Assembly (NCBI RefSeq): GCF_905147045.1
Contig: NC_065917.1
Span: 7,022,501 to 7,086,500 of the forward strand
From: Nymphalis io
Taxonomy: Eukaryota > Arthropoda > Insecta > Lepidoptera > Nymphalidae
Direction: 5' to 3'
DNA length: 64,000 nucleotides
A program made the translations under genes and the position numbers. Of the stretch, positions 11,541 to 23,300 are shown piece after piece. The notes beneath the pieces were generated by a model, which saw nothing but the letters and a program-made list of their open reading frames with translations, was not told where the DNA came from and ran no database searches. Position 1 is the stretch's first letter. Each line of letters opens with the position of its first letter.

Positions 11541-14500
11541 TCACGCGTACGCAGGGCTGTGTCCGCGGCTCCGACTCGACCGTCCGTAGCTCTCCGACCG
11601 GCTGTAATTTAAAATGGTCACCATTATAGTTCTAATAATATTATAAGCATTATGAACGGTATCCTCCAAAGCAGTAATCGGTGAAGGAGAAATGTTTATA
11701 TCGTGATTTACCGATATATACGGGTTAATAGGCCACCTGATGGTAAGCGGAGACCACCACCCATAGACATTGGCGATGTAAGAAATATTAACCATTCCTT
11801 GCTATACCAATGGACCATCAACTTTGGGAAGTAAGGCGTTATGACCCTTGTGCCTGTAGATACACTGGGTCACTCATCTTTCAAACCGGCGGTATTGCTG
11901 CTTTGCGGTAGAATTTCCGATGAGTGGGTGGTACCTACCTAAGCGGGCTTGCACAAAGCCTTACCACCTAGTGACAACATTTACCGTTTAAAAATGACAT
12001 AGCAGGACCTATAAATGTCGTTAGCCAATAGGATTGAATTACTATTTGAATAGTATCATCATCAACTCTTCGTTGTCCACTGCTGGACACATAGGTCCAA
12101 TGGCGCGCCACTGAGCTCGATCTTCAGCTCTCAATCTCCATCCGCTGCCAGCTACTTTGCGTATATCGTCACTCCATCTAGCTAGAGGGCGCCCTACGCT
12201 ACGTTTGTCAAGGCTGGTTTCCACTCCAGAATATATAGTATAAATATTTCTATACAGTTTAAAGCGAACGTTACCTGTAGTCCCGCTGTGCATACAACGT
12301 GTACAAGGGATACGGACTCCGTCTCGGGCTCGGACTACGACTCGCACTACTCCGTGCCGCGCTCAGCGTCCCGCCAGACCCGCCGATCGTCCCGGCCGTC
12401 CCGCTCGCCCCGCCCGAGCCAGTCCCGACCCCACTCGGTCCCGGGACGGAGCACCCGCGCCTACCGTCCGAGCTACTCGTAGCGGTCACTGTAATCGAAT
12501 GAACCAAAACATTATCACCGAACTTCAGTGCAACGTTTATCGAATTTAATATTTTTTTTATTATTTAATGTTTAATTAACGCACCAACAGGAAAAAGACA
12601 TATTCACGAACAAACGAACATACATATACACAGATGAAGAACTCTGTAGAACTGAGTTCTCCGTGCACTTGAAATATTGAAACGGCGACTGAAAAAGCAC
12701 ATGATGACATACGGGAGTGCCGCGTGTGTGAAAGAGAGGCGAGACTCACCGCGGGCGCGCGCGGCGGGCGGCGCGGGCGGCGCGGGCGGCGCGGGCGGGC
12801 TCGGCGGGGCGCGGCTCCGGACCGCCGCGAAGTCTGCAACACGTTACGCGCGTATGGACGACTGGTAACGGCGACACGGACCGACGCGGGCCCGGGGCGG
12901 ACCCTTTCTTTTGTACGCACACGTGAACAAAACACAAAGCGATCCCGTGGCGCTCCTCGTTAAGACGGAAACGGTACCGCTGGTTTTTTAGTGGGTATTC
13001 CGATGTTCGGGGCGCACTCGGCACCTTGGACACCGGACAAAAAAAAAAGGCCGCCAACACGACATGACGTTCTTCCGTGCGTTCAGTAACAGCCTCAATA
13101 AAATTTTCATTTCTAGTTATAGTTTCGTTCGTGTTAGAGTGAAACAGATATATACACACCTGGCGGCGGGAGGAGATCAGCGATATGGGAGGGCCCGCGT
13201 CTCGCCACTTGGAGCGACGAGTATGCTACAATGTTAACATAGTATGAACATATATTACAAAGTAAAGCTGATATCATCCTACTGTAGACTTTTTTTATAG
13301 AATAGGACGGACGAGCATATGGACCACCTGATGGTAAGTGGTCACCAACACCCATAGATTTGGCGTAAGAAATGTCAACCATCGCTTACATCGCCAATGC
13401 GCCACCAACCTTGGGAACTAAGATGTTATGTCCCTTGTGCCTGTAGTTACACTGGCTCACTCACCCTTCAAACCGGAACACAACAATACCAAGTACAGCT
13501 GTTTTGCGGTAGAACATCTGATGAGTGGGTGGTACCTACCCAGACGAGCTTGCACAAAGCCCTACCACCAGTCAGGACTGTTTTAAAGCGTTATTATTTA
13601 AAATTCACATCAAAACTTTTCAACGACAATTGTAATTATATTTTTAACAGACTATAAAAAAAAATCTTACTCTATGTCCGGGCCATAGAGAAAAATATTT
13701 TATAATTTTTTTAATGAACTGTTTTTGTTGATTCATTTCACGTTTGGCTTAGTACAGCTCCTTGTGATATTACCACCTATGGTGGTCATGTATATTTCAT
13801 TAGTATTGGACATTGTTAAGTTTTTCTTCGCAGCATTCAGACAAATTTCGAAAGTCGGTTGTTATTTTTTATTTATTTATTGAAAACATGCTTATTCTAC
13901 CGTAACGAACAGTAAATAATGCCCGTTTTACATTATTCCAGTCCAGCGATCTAGTCCAGTACTGGATTGCTTACTGGAAAAATGTAAACCGGCACTGGAA
14001 TGTACTGGATTGGATTCAGTTCATTCCAGTGCCGGTTTACATTTTTCCAGTAAGCAATCCAGTACTGGACTAGATCGCTGGACTGGAATAATGTAAACCG
14101 GGCATAATGCTCTCGTTCCGCCAACCGCAGCTCACCTCGCATGACGGACAGCTCGATGGCTGCGCGCAGCTCGTCCGAGTCTCGCCGCGCACAGCCGCTC
14201 TGATACGACACACGTTGCATTATTTACAAAACTTCTATATTGGATTATATAAAATAGTGTGTCTATACAAATAAACAAAACTGAAGTCAGTGTAGTTTCA
14301 AAACTACTGCCTCTTATTAAATTGATTGAACAAAATCAATTTTTTTTTTATTCCTGCTGTCTGTCTGTTTGTCCGGGGTAATCTTAAAAACGTGTAAAAA
14401 TTACAAAATTATTTTATCATGTAAAATGAACGAGAATTAAACCGCGGCTCACAGCCAGTCTATAATTATAATAATACATATAACAGACAAACTGTCTGAA

Positions 14501-17352
14501 ACAAAGGCTGTTACCCACGCAGACAGACAAACATCGTGACGAGATTGCGATAACGTGGTATCTCATGAGTGCGCCTCACCTGCGAGTGCTCCCGGTGCTG
14601 TCTGGCGGCACGCTGGGCGCGGGAACCTGGACCATTAAAGGGGGTGCGTTATAAAATATCCTTATAAAAAATTTCTACTTTATAGCGATCAAATTTCTAT
14701 TTAAGATTTTTGTAGGGACACCGACCAGGTCGGGGCGTGTGCGTAGCGCCGTCGCCCAGGTCCAGCTGCAACACACCCACCAGCTCTGCGGGGGAAGGAA
14801 ATTGCTATTAAGTCATTTTAGTAGCATGCCGCTAGAAACTATTAACAACAAACATAATATAACAAAACATTAGTGAGCTCTTGTCAGACAGAAGACAGGT
14901 CGGCACTATGCGTATAATTAAATTCCAAGATTGTCCCCGTATTAATAGAGTAAAGTAATTCTTGCTTCCTCAGCCAGTGTCTATGGGTGACGGCGACCAC
15001 TCACCATCAAATAACCCACTCGCTTGTCAAGCTTCATTATTAGTATTTGAAAATTGAGGTATTATATTAGGAATACCTTGTAAAATTGTATTACTAGTAT
15101 TTAAAGCTGACCTGCTCCATGCAGCGCCTGATGTGCGGGGTGCGGGTGCGCGGGGTGCGGGTGCGGGTGGGGGTGGGGGTGCGGGTAGTCCCGCGCGGTG
15201 AGCAGGTGCGTGTTCGCGTTGGGCGCCATCGCCACGTCGGGCACGGCGGCCGACAGGCGCGCGCGAGACCAGCTGCCGCTCCTGGTGGTTATCACAAATG
15301 GTTAGGTTCGACTCTTGTAGTATCAGATGTATATGGGCGCATAACGCCATCTATCGGCAATAGTTGTCAAATATAATATAGAACAACTAATTTATCTTGA
15401 ATGAAAAAAAATGTTGAAAATTTCTAAAATGTAATAACTGACTGACTGGCATATCATATATAAAGCCGAGATGGCCCAGTGGTAAGAACGTGTGAATCTT
15501 AACTGATGATCGTGAGTTCAAACCCGGGCAAGCACCACTGAATATTCATGGGCTTAAATTGTGATTATAATTCATCTCGTGCTTTACGGTGAAGGAAAAC
15601 ATCGTGAGGAACCTGCATGTGTCTAATTTCACTGAAATTCCGCCACATGTGTATTCCACCAACCCGCATTAGAGCAACGTGGTCGAATAAGATCCAGACC
15701 TTCTCCTCAAAAAGGGAGAGGAGGCCTTTAGCCCAGCAGTGGGACATTCACAGGCTGTTACGGACTGGCATATCAACGCACGGCCCAAACTATCCCAAGG
15801 AAAAAAGTAGGACATACTAGGCTACTTTATTTTCTTGGGGTTCAAGCTTGCTTCATATGAAATTTCATCGAAATCAGTTCAGTGGTTTAGCCGTAAAAGC
15901 GTAACAGACAGACACAGTTACTCTCATATTTCTATTAGTATAGTAGTAGTATTATTATTGATTACCTGTGGTGGGTTTCCAAAGGTCTGGCGGGAAGTTC
16001 TCGTCGACAAGTACCAGCACGTTGGTTATCTGCGAGCAAAACAATTAATATCAGTTTTTAACCGACTTCAGAAAAAACGAAGATATACTATTATTTATGC
16101 TGTAAAAGAAAATACTGGTGGTAGGCCTTTGTGCAAGCTCGTCTGGGTAGGTACCACCCACTCATCAGATATTCTACCGCAAAACAGCAGTACTTGGTAT
16201 TGTTGTGTTCCGGTTTGAAGGGTGAGTGAGCCAGTGTAATTACAGGCACAAGGGACATAAAATCTTAGTTCCCAAGGTTGGTGGCGCATTGGCTATAAGC
16301 GATGGTTGACATTTCTTACAATGCCAATGTCTAAGGGCGTTTGGTGACCACTTACCATCAGGTGGCCCATATGCTCGTCCACCTTCCTATTCTATAAAAA
16401 ATAAATAAAAAGAAAATAGAGAGGTTACTCTTAGTACCCTCATCTGAGCTAAGGCCTCTCTCATTTTGAGGAGAGGGTTTGAATTAATTATAATAACAAA
16501 TTACACATGAAAATTCATTGGTGATGGAAATGCGTCAACGTCTAAGGGCAGTGTTGTCCATTTACCATCAAGTGTCCCACCTACCTATATACGTATTCGA
16601 TTCAGTTAAACATACCTAGTGAAGCGTTCGTCGAGGCACCACCGGAAGCGCAGCGCAGCGATCCCGAACCGGATCTGAGAAATGAAATTAAACAATTCAA
16701 TACTACAAAAATGTTAACACACATGTTAAGTGAGCGACTGGTGGAAAATTGTGATTTTATGATTAATCAGCCATGTCTAAATCGGCTAGCCAATGTTTGT
16801 AGCGACTAGCCAAAAGACAAGTGTGCGTGTGTGTATGTGTGTCTGCAAGTAGCGACATCTAGTACTAACAATGGTAAATTGAGTGTTTAATGCACATTAA
16901 TTCATCAATAAAGGGTCGGTGTGTATGTGTGTGTGGTAATACTCAAAAATTGTCGTATCATCGAATACCCACACTCCCATAATTAAATGGGATGGAGAAT
17001 TCGATGAGAGTACAGTTCAGGCGCAAGCTTTACGTGCAATCCGATTTACATGTGTGTTCTGAGAAATTCCTAATGTAAAAAACCAATAAGTTTTTATTAG
17101 TCCGACTCGAGGTTAGAACCTAGAACCTCGGAATCAGCAGGCTGCCTTAAGCTACTAGACTATTACGTTTGTTAATCCTGAACCTGTACTCTCCAGTCGT
17201 GTGGTGTGCGCCGCCCCAACGATTACGAGTGGGACACACTTTGTCAATATAATATAAGACATGGTTTGATAAAGGACCTGCAGCAGTCGTCGTCGACGTC
17301 GCTGCGCGAGGCGGACGTGTTGGCTCGCCCCTCCCACTCCGCGCCGCCCTCC
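11541..17352 (-). CDS. BTBD7: BTBD7 coding exons 20-29 (variable C-terminal tail)
   Basis: Exon 20 17278-17352, 21 16616-16674, 22 15966-16029, 23 15112-15281, 24 14726-14785, 25 14580-14626, 26 14136-14199, 27 12750-12833, 28 12275-12488, 29 11541-11601. These exons are supported by splice signals, GC content and unbroken phase rather than strong similarity. Exon 23 has a Pro-His repeat (about residues 814-832). Exon 26 has a ubiquitin-interacting-motif-like stretch, DSDELRAAIELS (880-891). Exon 27 is a Pro/Ala repeat. Exons 28-29 are Ser/Arg/Tyr-rich, and SASRSPSPRRSP resembles the SISRGRRSPSKP end of vertebrate BTBD7. The stop is TGA at 11543-11541. Exons 21-22 are the least certain: another frame also looks protein-like, but it does not splice in phase. 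Confidence 0.72.
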
Positions 17353-20300
17353 CTGCGACACGAGCACTTATGTTACAGGTTACAACACTAACAATGATAG
17401 ATCTTTTTTTTTTTTTATAGAATAGGAAGGTGGACGAGCATATGGGCCACCTGATGGTAAGTGGTCACCAAACGCCCTTAGACACTGGCATTGTAAGAAA
17501 TGTCAACCATCGCTTATAGCCAATGCGCCACCAACCTTGGGAACTAAGATTTTATGTCCCTTGTGCCTGTAATTACACTGGCTCACTCACCCTTCAAACC
17601 GGAACACAACAATATCAAGTATTGCTGTTTTGCGGTAGAATATCTGATGAGTGGGTGGTACCTACCCAGACGAGCTTGCACAAAGCCCTACCACCAGTGA
17701 AAGTGATCGCGTTAATCTGAATCAGTATTGGGTACACCCAAGTAGGGCCAAGAATGTTCACCCCCCCCCCCCCTAGATATGTATAAATTTCTCCACAATT
17801 TCATCGGCCGTCTCATTTCGTAAGTCGAAATCAACATGTATGTGTTCCTTATTATTCTGCAAATTGTTCTAATCCGGACTCCCGTCCATTCAACTCTGGT
17901 TGGTGGGAACACGCTTCTCTGATATAGCAAAAGCTAATATTTCTGGTTTACATAATAGTACGCAAGATTCCACGTGAGATTGATTCACAATCTTTTTATT
18001 CTGAAACGTTAGCCTTTACTGCCTTCGTAGAAAATTAAAAATTTCAAATCTGTGTTATTGGCGTACCTGTCTTCGGGCGCGTCGCTTTCACTCAGCAGCA
18101 GCTCTGCGCACGAGTCCGGTAGCGACATCTCACGGACCGCACGCAGTGCTATCTGGAAACGAATACGTAATTCCGATATATATATATATATATATGTATG
18201 CAACAAATGCAACGTTTCTGTTACAAATATATTATTTCATCAGCAAACAATATTATCATATTTGCCACTTACATTGTAAAGAATATGAATTGTATAAATA
18301 AGGAAAAGAAATAAACCAAAAATTGTTCCCTGTGAGACTCCCAAAATTTTAAAAGATTCAAGAAAACTCCTAAGTCGTTCATATTCAATCAGAGTCAAAT
18401 AAGTATTTTTACCCAATCAAAGGCCTCGAATAAGTCAAAATGTTTAACATTTGATACAATAGACTTTCAAATGGACTCACATAATTACAAAATATATCAA
18501 CAGTGTACGGTAAGTACTTTTCAAAGTGAAACATCTACTGACGCCTCGGGGGGCGAGAACGATCCGTGTGCCGTGACGGCAAACGGCATGACGCTCTCCT
18601 ATTCCAATTTCAAATAAAGCGTAAATTTTCGAAGTCGAATTCTACACTTTTTACAATGTATTTAATATCATAAGAGAGTTCGTCAAACGTTAAAGGGTGC
18701 GCGGCGTGCGGCTCACCTGCCGGCGCACGAGCGCCGTGTCGGGCGCGTGCAGGCGCAGGGCGCGCAGCGCGGGCGGCGCGGCGCGCAGCTCGGCGGCGCG
18801 GGCGCGCAGCGCGCTCAGCGTGCGCGCAGACACGCACGCGCGCGCGCCGTCCGACACCGCGTGCGCGCCTGCGGGGTCACGCCCACTTACAATATTGATA
18901 TTCCAGTAGACTAATATAAATAATCATTAGCGAGCGCATACGATGACGTCACAGAGTAGGAAACGATATTGACCATCCGCGTCATGTTGCCGTCGCGCCG
19001 CCGCCACCATATACAGCGTGTCCGGAATGCGCTGCGCGAGACGCAGACGAGCTCGCGCCAGCTCCGCCTCGGGCAGCGACTGGTCCTCGAGCAGGGCCTG
19101 CGGACCGAAGTAACGTTTAACTAGACCGTTCCACACAGAAACGTTGCGTCCAACTGGTGTGTATTTACCTTGATCTCGTCGAGGTAGGGCAGGAAGCAGC
19201 GCGGCGGACGGAAGGCGCCGCGACCGAGCCACGCGTCCGCCGAGCCGCGCTCCGACACCGCCGGCGCCGACACGATGCCGCGACGGATGGCCTGCGCATT
19301 GCACTTATACATAATACAAATTGACCGCAAGTAATCCGTAATAATAAGGAACGACTTAATATTGTGAATGCGATTGCGAATGTGGGTTTGTTTGTTACGC
19401 TTTCAACCGATACCGATACTTAACCGATCATGTTATGAAACTTTGCATACACGTTGTCCGGGGTACAGAAAACGAGATAGGGTACGTAACCCCCCCCCCC
19501 CCCCCCCCCCCGAGCAACAAATCTAGTCATAAATAACACAAACATTTTTATACTTATTATTACAGATAAACAAACTCACTTTCACATCTATAATATTAGG
19601 ATTAGTATATTATCTTATTTTCATTTAAGGAGATGTCAGGTATTTAGTGCTACAATCAGATGGTGTCGGCGACCTGCTGCAGCACGTCGCAGTCGGGCGG
19701 CAGGTGCTCGAGGCGCAGCAGCGGCAGCAGGTCCTGCAGCGCCTCGCGCAGCGCAGCGTCGGGCGGGGCGCGCCGGCCGCGGGCGCCGCGACGCGCGTGC
19801 GTCGTATGCCACACCAGGTTGGGCTCTGCGGGTGCCACTCACATGTTAGGGAAACGGAAGCCTCTCCTCGCTCGAAATCCGCATATGTAAACGCGTATCG
19901 TGTTCAAACCACCTTAACTGACTTATAAATAAAACAAAGATGGATGTAGATTTTGATTAGAAGTTAGGGATTTAAATATTTCTAACAAAGGTTTTCTAAA
20001 CAGGGAAAAAAAGCCGTATGCTCGTATGGGCGATTTAATAGGCAACGTTTGATGATATATGATAGAACAAGGCTCCCGTACCGTTGGTAAGCTGGCTGGG
20101 CCGGGGCGGTTGCGCGGCGCGCTCGGCCCAGCGCAGCAGCGCCCGCAGCGCCTGCGCCTCGCTGGCCTGCAGGAAGGGCGACGCCAGCGCCGCGCACAGC
20201 GCGCCGTGCGGCAGCCGCGCCGCCGCGCTCGCCGCCATCACCGCCGGGAACTCGTCGCGCAGGTAGCGCATCGCCTGACTGCGACCGCGCCACAAATGTA

Positions 20301-23300
20301 ATCAATTTTTTCGTGTCAACGGTACCGACGAGTTCATACGTTTGGAACGTTTCACTGTTATTTTATTTTCGGTATTTTGTTTCGGTAACATTAATATATA
20401 TATAATATATATATTAACTTTATCTGCGCATCAGTGTACTTGCTCGTTACGAAACAATGTAATAAGTGAGGCGTGCCCGCACCGGTGCAGCCAGGCGGAC
20501 GCGTGCGGCGCGGCGGCCCAGCGCAGCGCGTGCGGCAGCGTGTCGGCCGACAGCGCGCGCGCCGCCGCGTCCTCGCAGCCCTGCGCCACGATCGGCATCT
20601 CCAGGAACCTGCGGAAAGTGAGTGCGGGAACACAGTTACGCTACACGCCCTGATATAGTTCACACTGGGGACCAGCGCTTTAACGTACTCTGCGGGTGCG
20701 ATACCGCTCCGAGCCTCCCGACGCTGAAGAATTTCTTAACAGAAAACCCAATGTCTTCCATTTATCCGACAAGGGATTGAATATCTCAGAATTTAAAGAC
20801 ATGTAATCAATTAACTTTTTTACTAAGGAGAAAAAATATTACATGAATTAGTTTCTATAAGGGGACGTTCGCCTCACCTCGCTATCTCGTACAGTTGAAA
20901 CGCGTCGTCCAACATCTGTATAGACGACCCTCTCGGACCGTTTCCTCGGAGCTGTAAACGAAAACAGATAACTTGATGGTACAGATTTGGGCGAGCTCGC
21001 CTGGGTGGGTCCCACTCACTCATCAGTGTTTTCCGGTTTGAAGGGTAAGCGAGCAAGTGTAACTGCAGGCACAAGGGACATAACATCTTAGTTCCCAAGG
21101 GTGGTGGCGCTTTGGCGATGTAAGGAACGATCAATATATCTTGCAGCGCCAATGTCTATGGGCGATAGTGACCACTTACCACCAGCTGGCCCATTAACCG
21201 GTCGGTTTGTTTTTCAAATGTGTTTTTTTATATAAAAAAAGCACATTTGAAAAACAGACTATATTTTGAAAACTATATAATTTTATTTTAATAATAAAAA
21301 AATCCAAACGCTGGGCTAAGACTTATCCCTTTGAGGAGAAACATTACAGAAAAGGACAAAGCGTACCTTAAGCCCCCCACCTCTCGAAACTAAGCTATAC
21401 ATACTCGTAATTAGACAAAGACAAAACGATTCACTATCTTTTTCTCTGTCTGTTCGTCGATCGAGTTTCTTTTTATATGTTTACGATTGACGAGCTTTAG
21501 TTATCAATAAAAAAAAATAGGAAATAAGAGAAAAAAAAAATAATATCAGAAACACGTGAACCCAAACGTTTTTCCCAAATTTTCATTAATGTTTAAGGCG
21601 GAATTCGACCAATGGGCGAACACTAGTATTTAACAAATCAGCGAGTCAATGATGACGCCAACTCACGGTGCCGCCGTTGGTGCCGCTGCCGGTGGACGAC
21701 GGAGACGACGAGTTCCTTCCGATCAGCGTGAGATCCACCTGGAATTTTATTATTTTTACATAGCGAATATTACATACATCGATTTGGGACAATTGAATCG
21801 AAATACTTGATTCAATATTATCACGTCTTTTGATATTAAATGTTCATAAAAAACAACCAACGGCTATTCGTGCTTTCTGAGGCACGGGAATGTAACACAC
21901 TTTCAACTTCCAGACTCTGGGCTGCTACTTAAGAATTTTCTGACAGAAAAAACCAATAGTGTTGACGTTTATTGCGATTAGTAGGAAATACCGTTTACTG
22001 ACACTAGATGGCGCTGTTTTCATTCCATACATATCGAATACGTAAAAACTGGAACTCGAGAACGCTTCGATATAGTTCGACAACGCATCCGATTAGACGA
22101 TAAATTTTTTTTTTTTTTTTGCGTAGAGCAGCGGTCGCGGTACCTGGTCGGTGTAGGCGGCGTGCAGCAGCGCGCGCGCGAACCGGCGCGGCAGCACCTT
22201 CTCATCCACGCACACCGCGCCGCCCGCGCCCCCCGCGCCGCCCCGCCGCGACATCACGCTCCTGCACACACCACGCGGGTCAGTACCGTCCCCCGCCCGT
22301 AGCGGAGCCCGAGCGAACCCCGAACCTCCTTAGAGTACTACTTTAAAGGTTTTTAAGTGAAAATTTTAATTCGATTAGACACATTTCGTTACAAGAGAGA
22401 GAAGAAAGATATGACGTTGCGAGAAAAAGAAAGAGAAGTATTTATTTTAAAGTTTCACTTCATTCAACACACTATCGTACTCATATCGTAATATTATAAA
22501 AAGGTAATTTAACTCTATATAATTAACATAACCTTTGTGATACAATTGAAAAGGTTAACTACTGTGTTTCTTACCGGTTCTTATCGGTAAAATCGACACT
22601 CCGAGCCGGTGATAGCTTTAAATTTATTTCAATACTCTAATATAGATCATATTAAAAATTTTCATAATATTCAACAAACATATATTAATGTATAGCTTTT
22701 AAAAGTTTACACTTAGCCACGCAAGTAACATACATATATAAAGCTTACCTGAAGAACCTCGACCTAGCAGCCAGCAGCAGACGATGGCATGGCAACTCCA
22801 ATGCACTACGGAACCCATAGGAGTTCCCACCCCCACCACTGCCCTCCACCACCCACGACAAACGAGCGTCGCAGAGCTCACCTGCAGATTAATAATTTAA
22901 AAATAAACAAAAGTTTTTTCATATTATGTTCGAATCTGTGACGTAGCGTCATCATCGTTATAGTGTGTCATGTCGCGTCACGTCACGTCACGTCACGTCG
23001 TGTGGTGTCACGCGACGAGCGAGCGTGTCGCGCCGTACCCGAGTCGAGCAGGTAGCGCATGTCGCGGTGCAGCGCGTCGGGCGCGAACCCGAGCAGGTCG
23101 GCGAGGCGGCGCAGGCGGGGCGCGTCCACGCGCGAGCGCCCGCACGAGCAGCCGCGCCGCACTGCCGACACGTCACACACGTTAGTAAGTTCGAACCTTT
23201 TTTTTTTTTTATAGAATAGAAAGGTGGACGAGCATATGGGCCACCTGATGGTAAGTCACCAAACGCCCTTAGACATTGGCATTGTAAGAAATGTCAACCA

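Noticed and set aside
12288..12482. Plus-strand open frame ending in a Ser/Arg-rich tail
   Set aside because: It is antisense to BTBD7 exon 28, whose splice signals, phase and C-terminal similarity are better; there is no good plus-strand acceptor before it.
15966..16029. Alternative frame of BTBD7 exon 22 reading ITNVLVLVDENFPPDLW
   Set aside because: It requires a phase that exon 21 does not supply and would break the join to exon 23.
16616..16674. Alternative frame of BTBD7 exon 21 reading IRFGIAALRFRWCLDERF
   Set aside because: Attractive residues, but this frame does not join in phase with exon 20 or exon 22, where it meets TAA.
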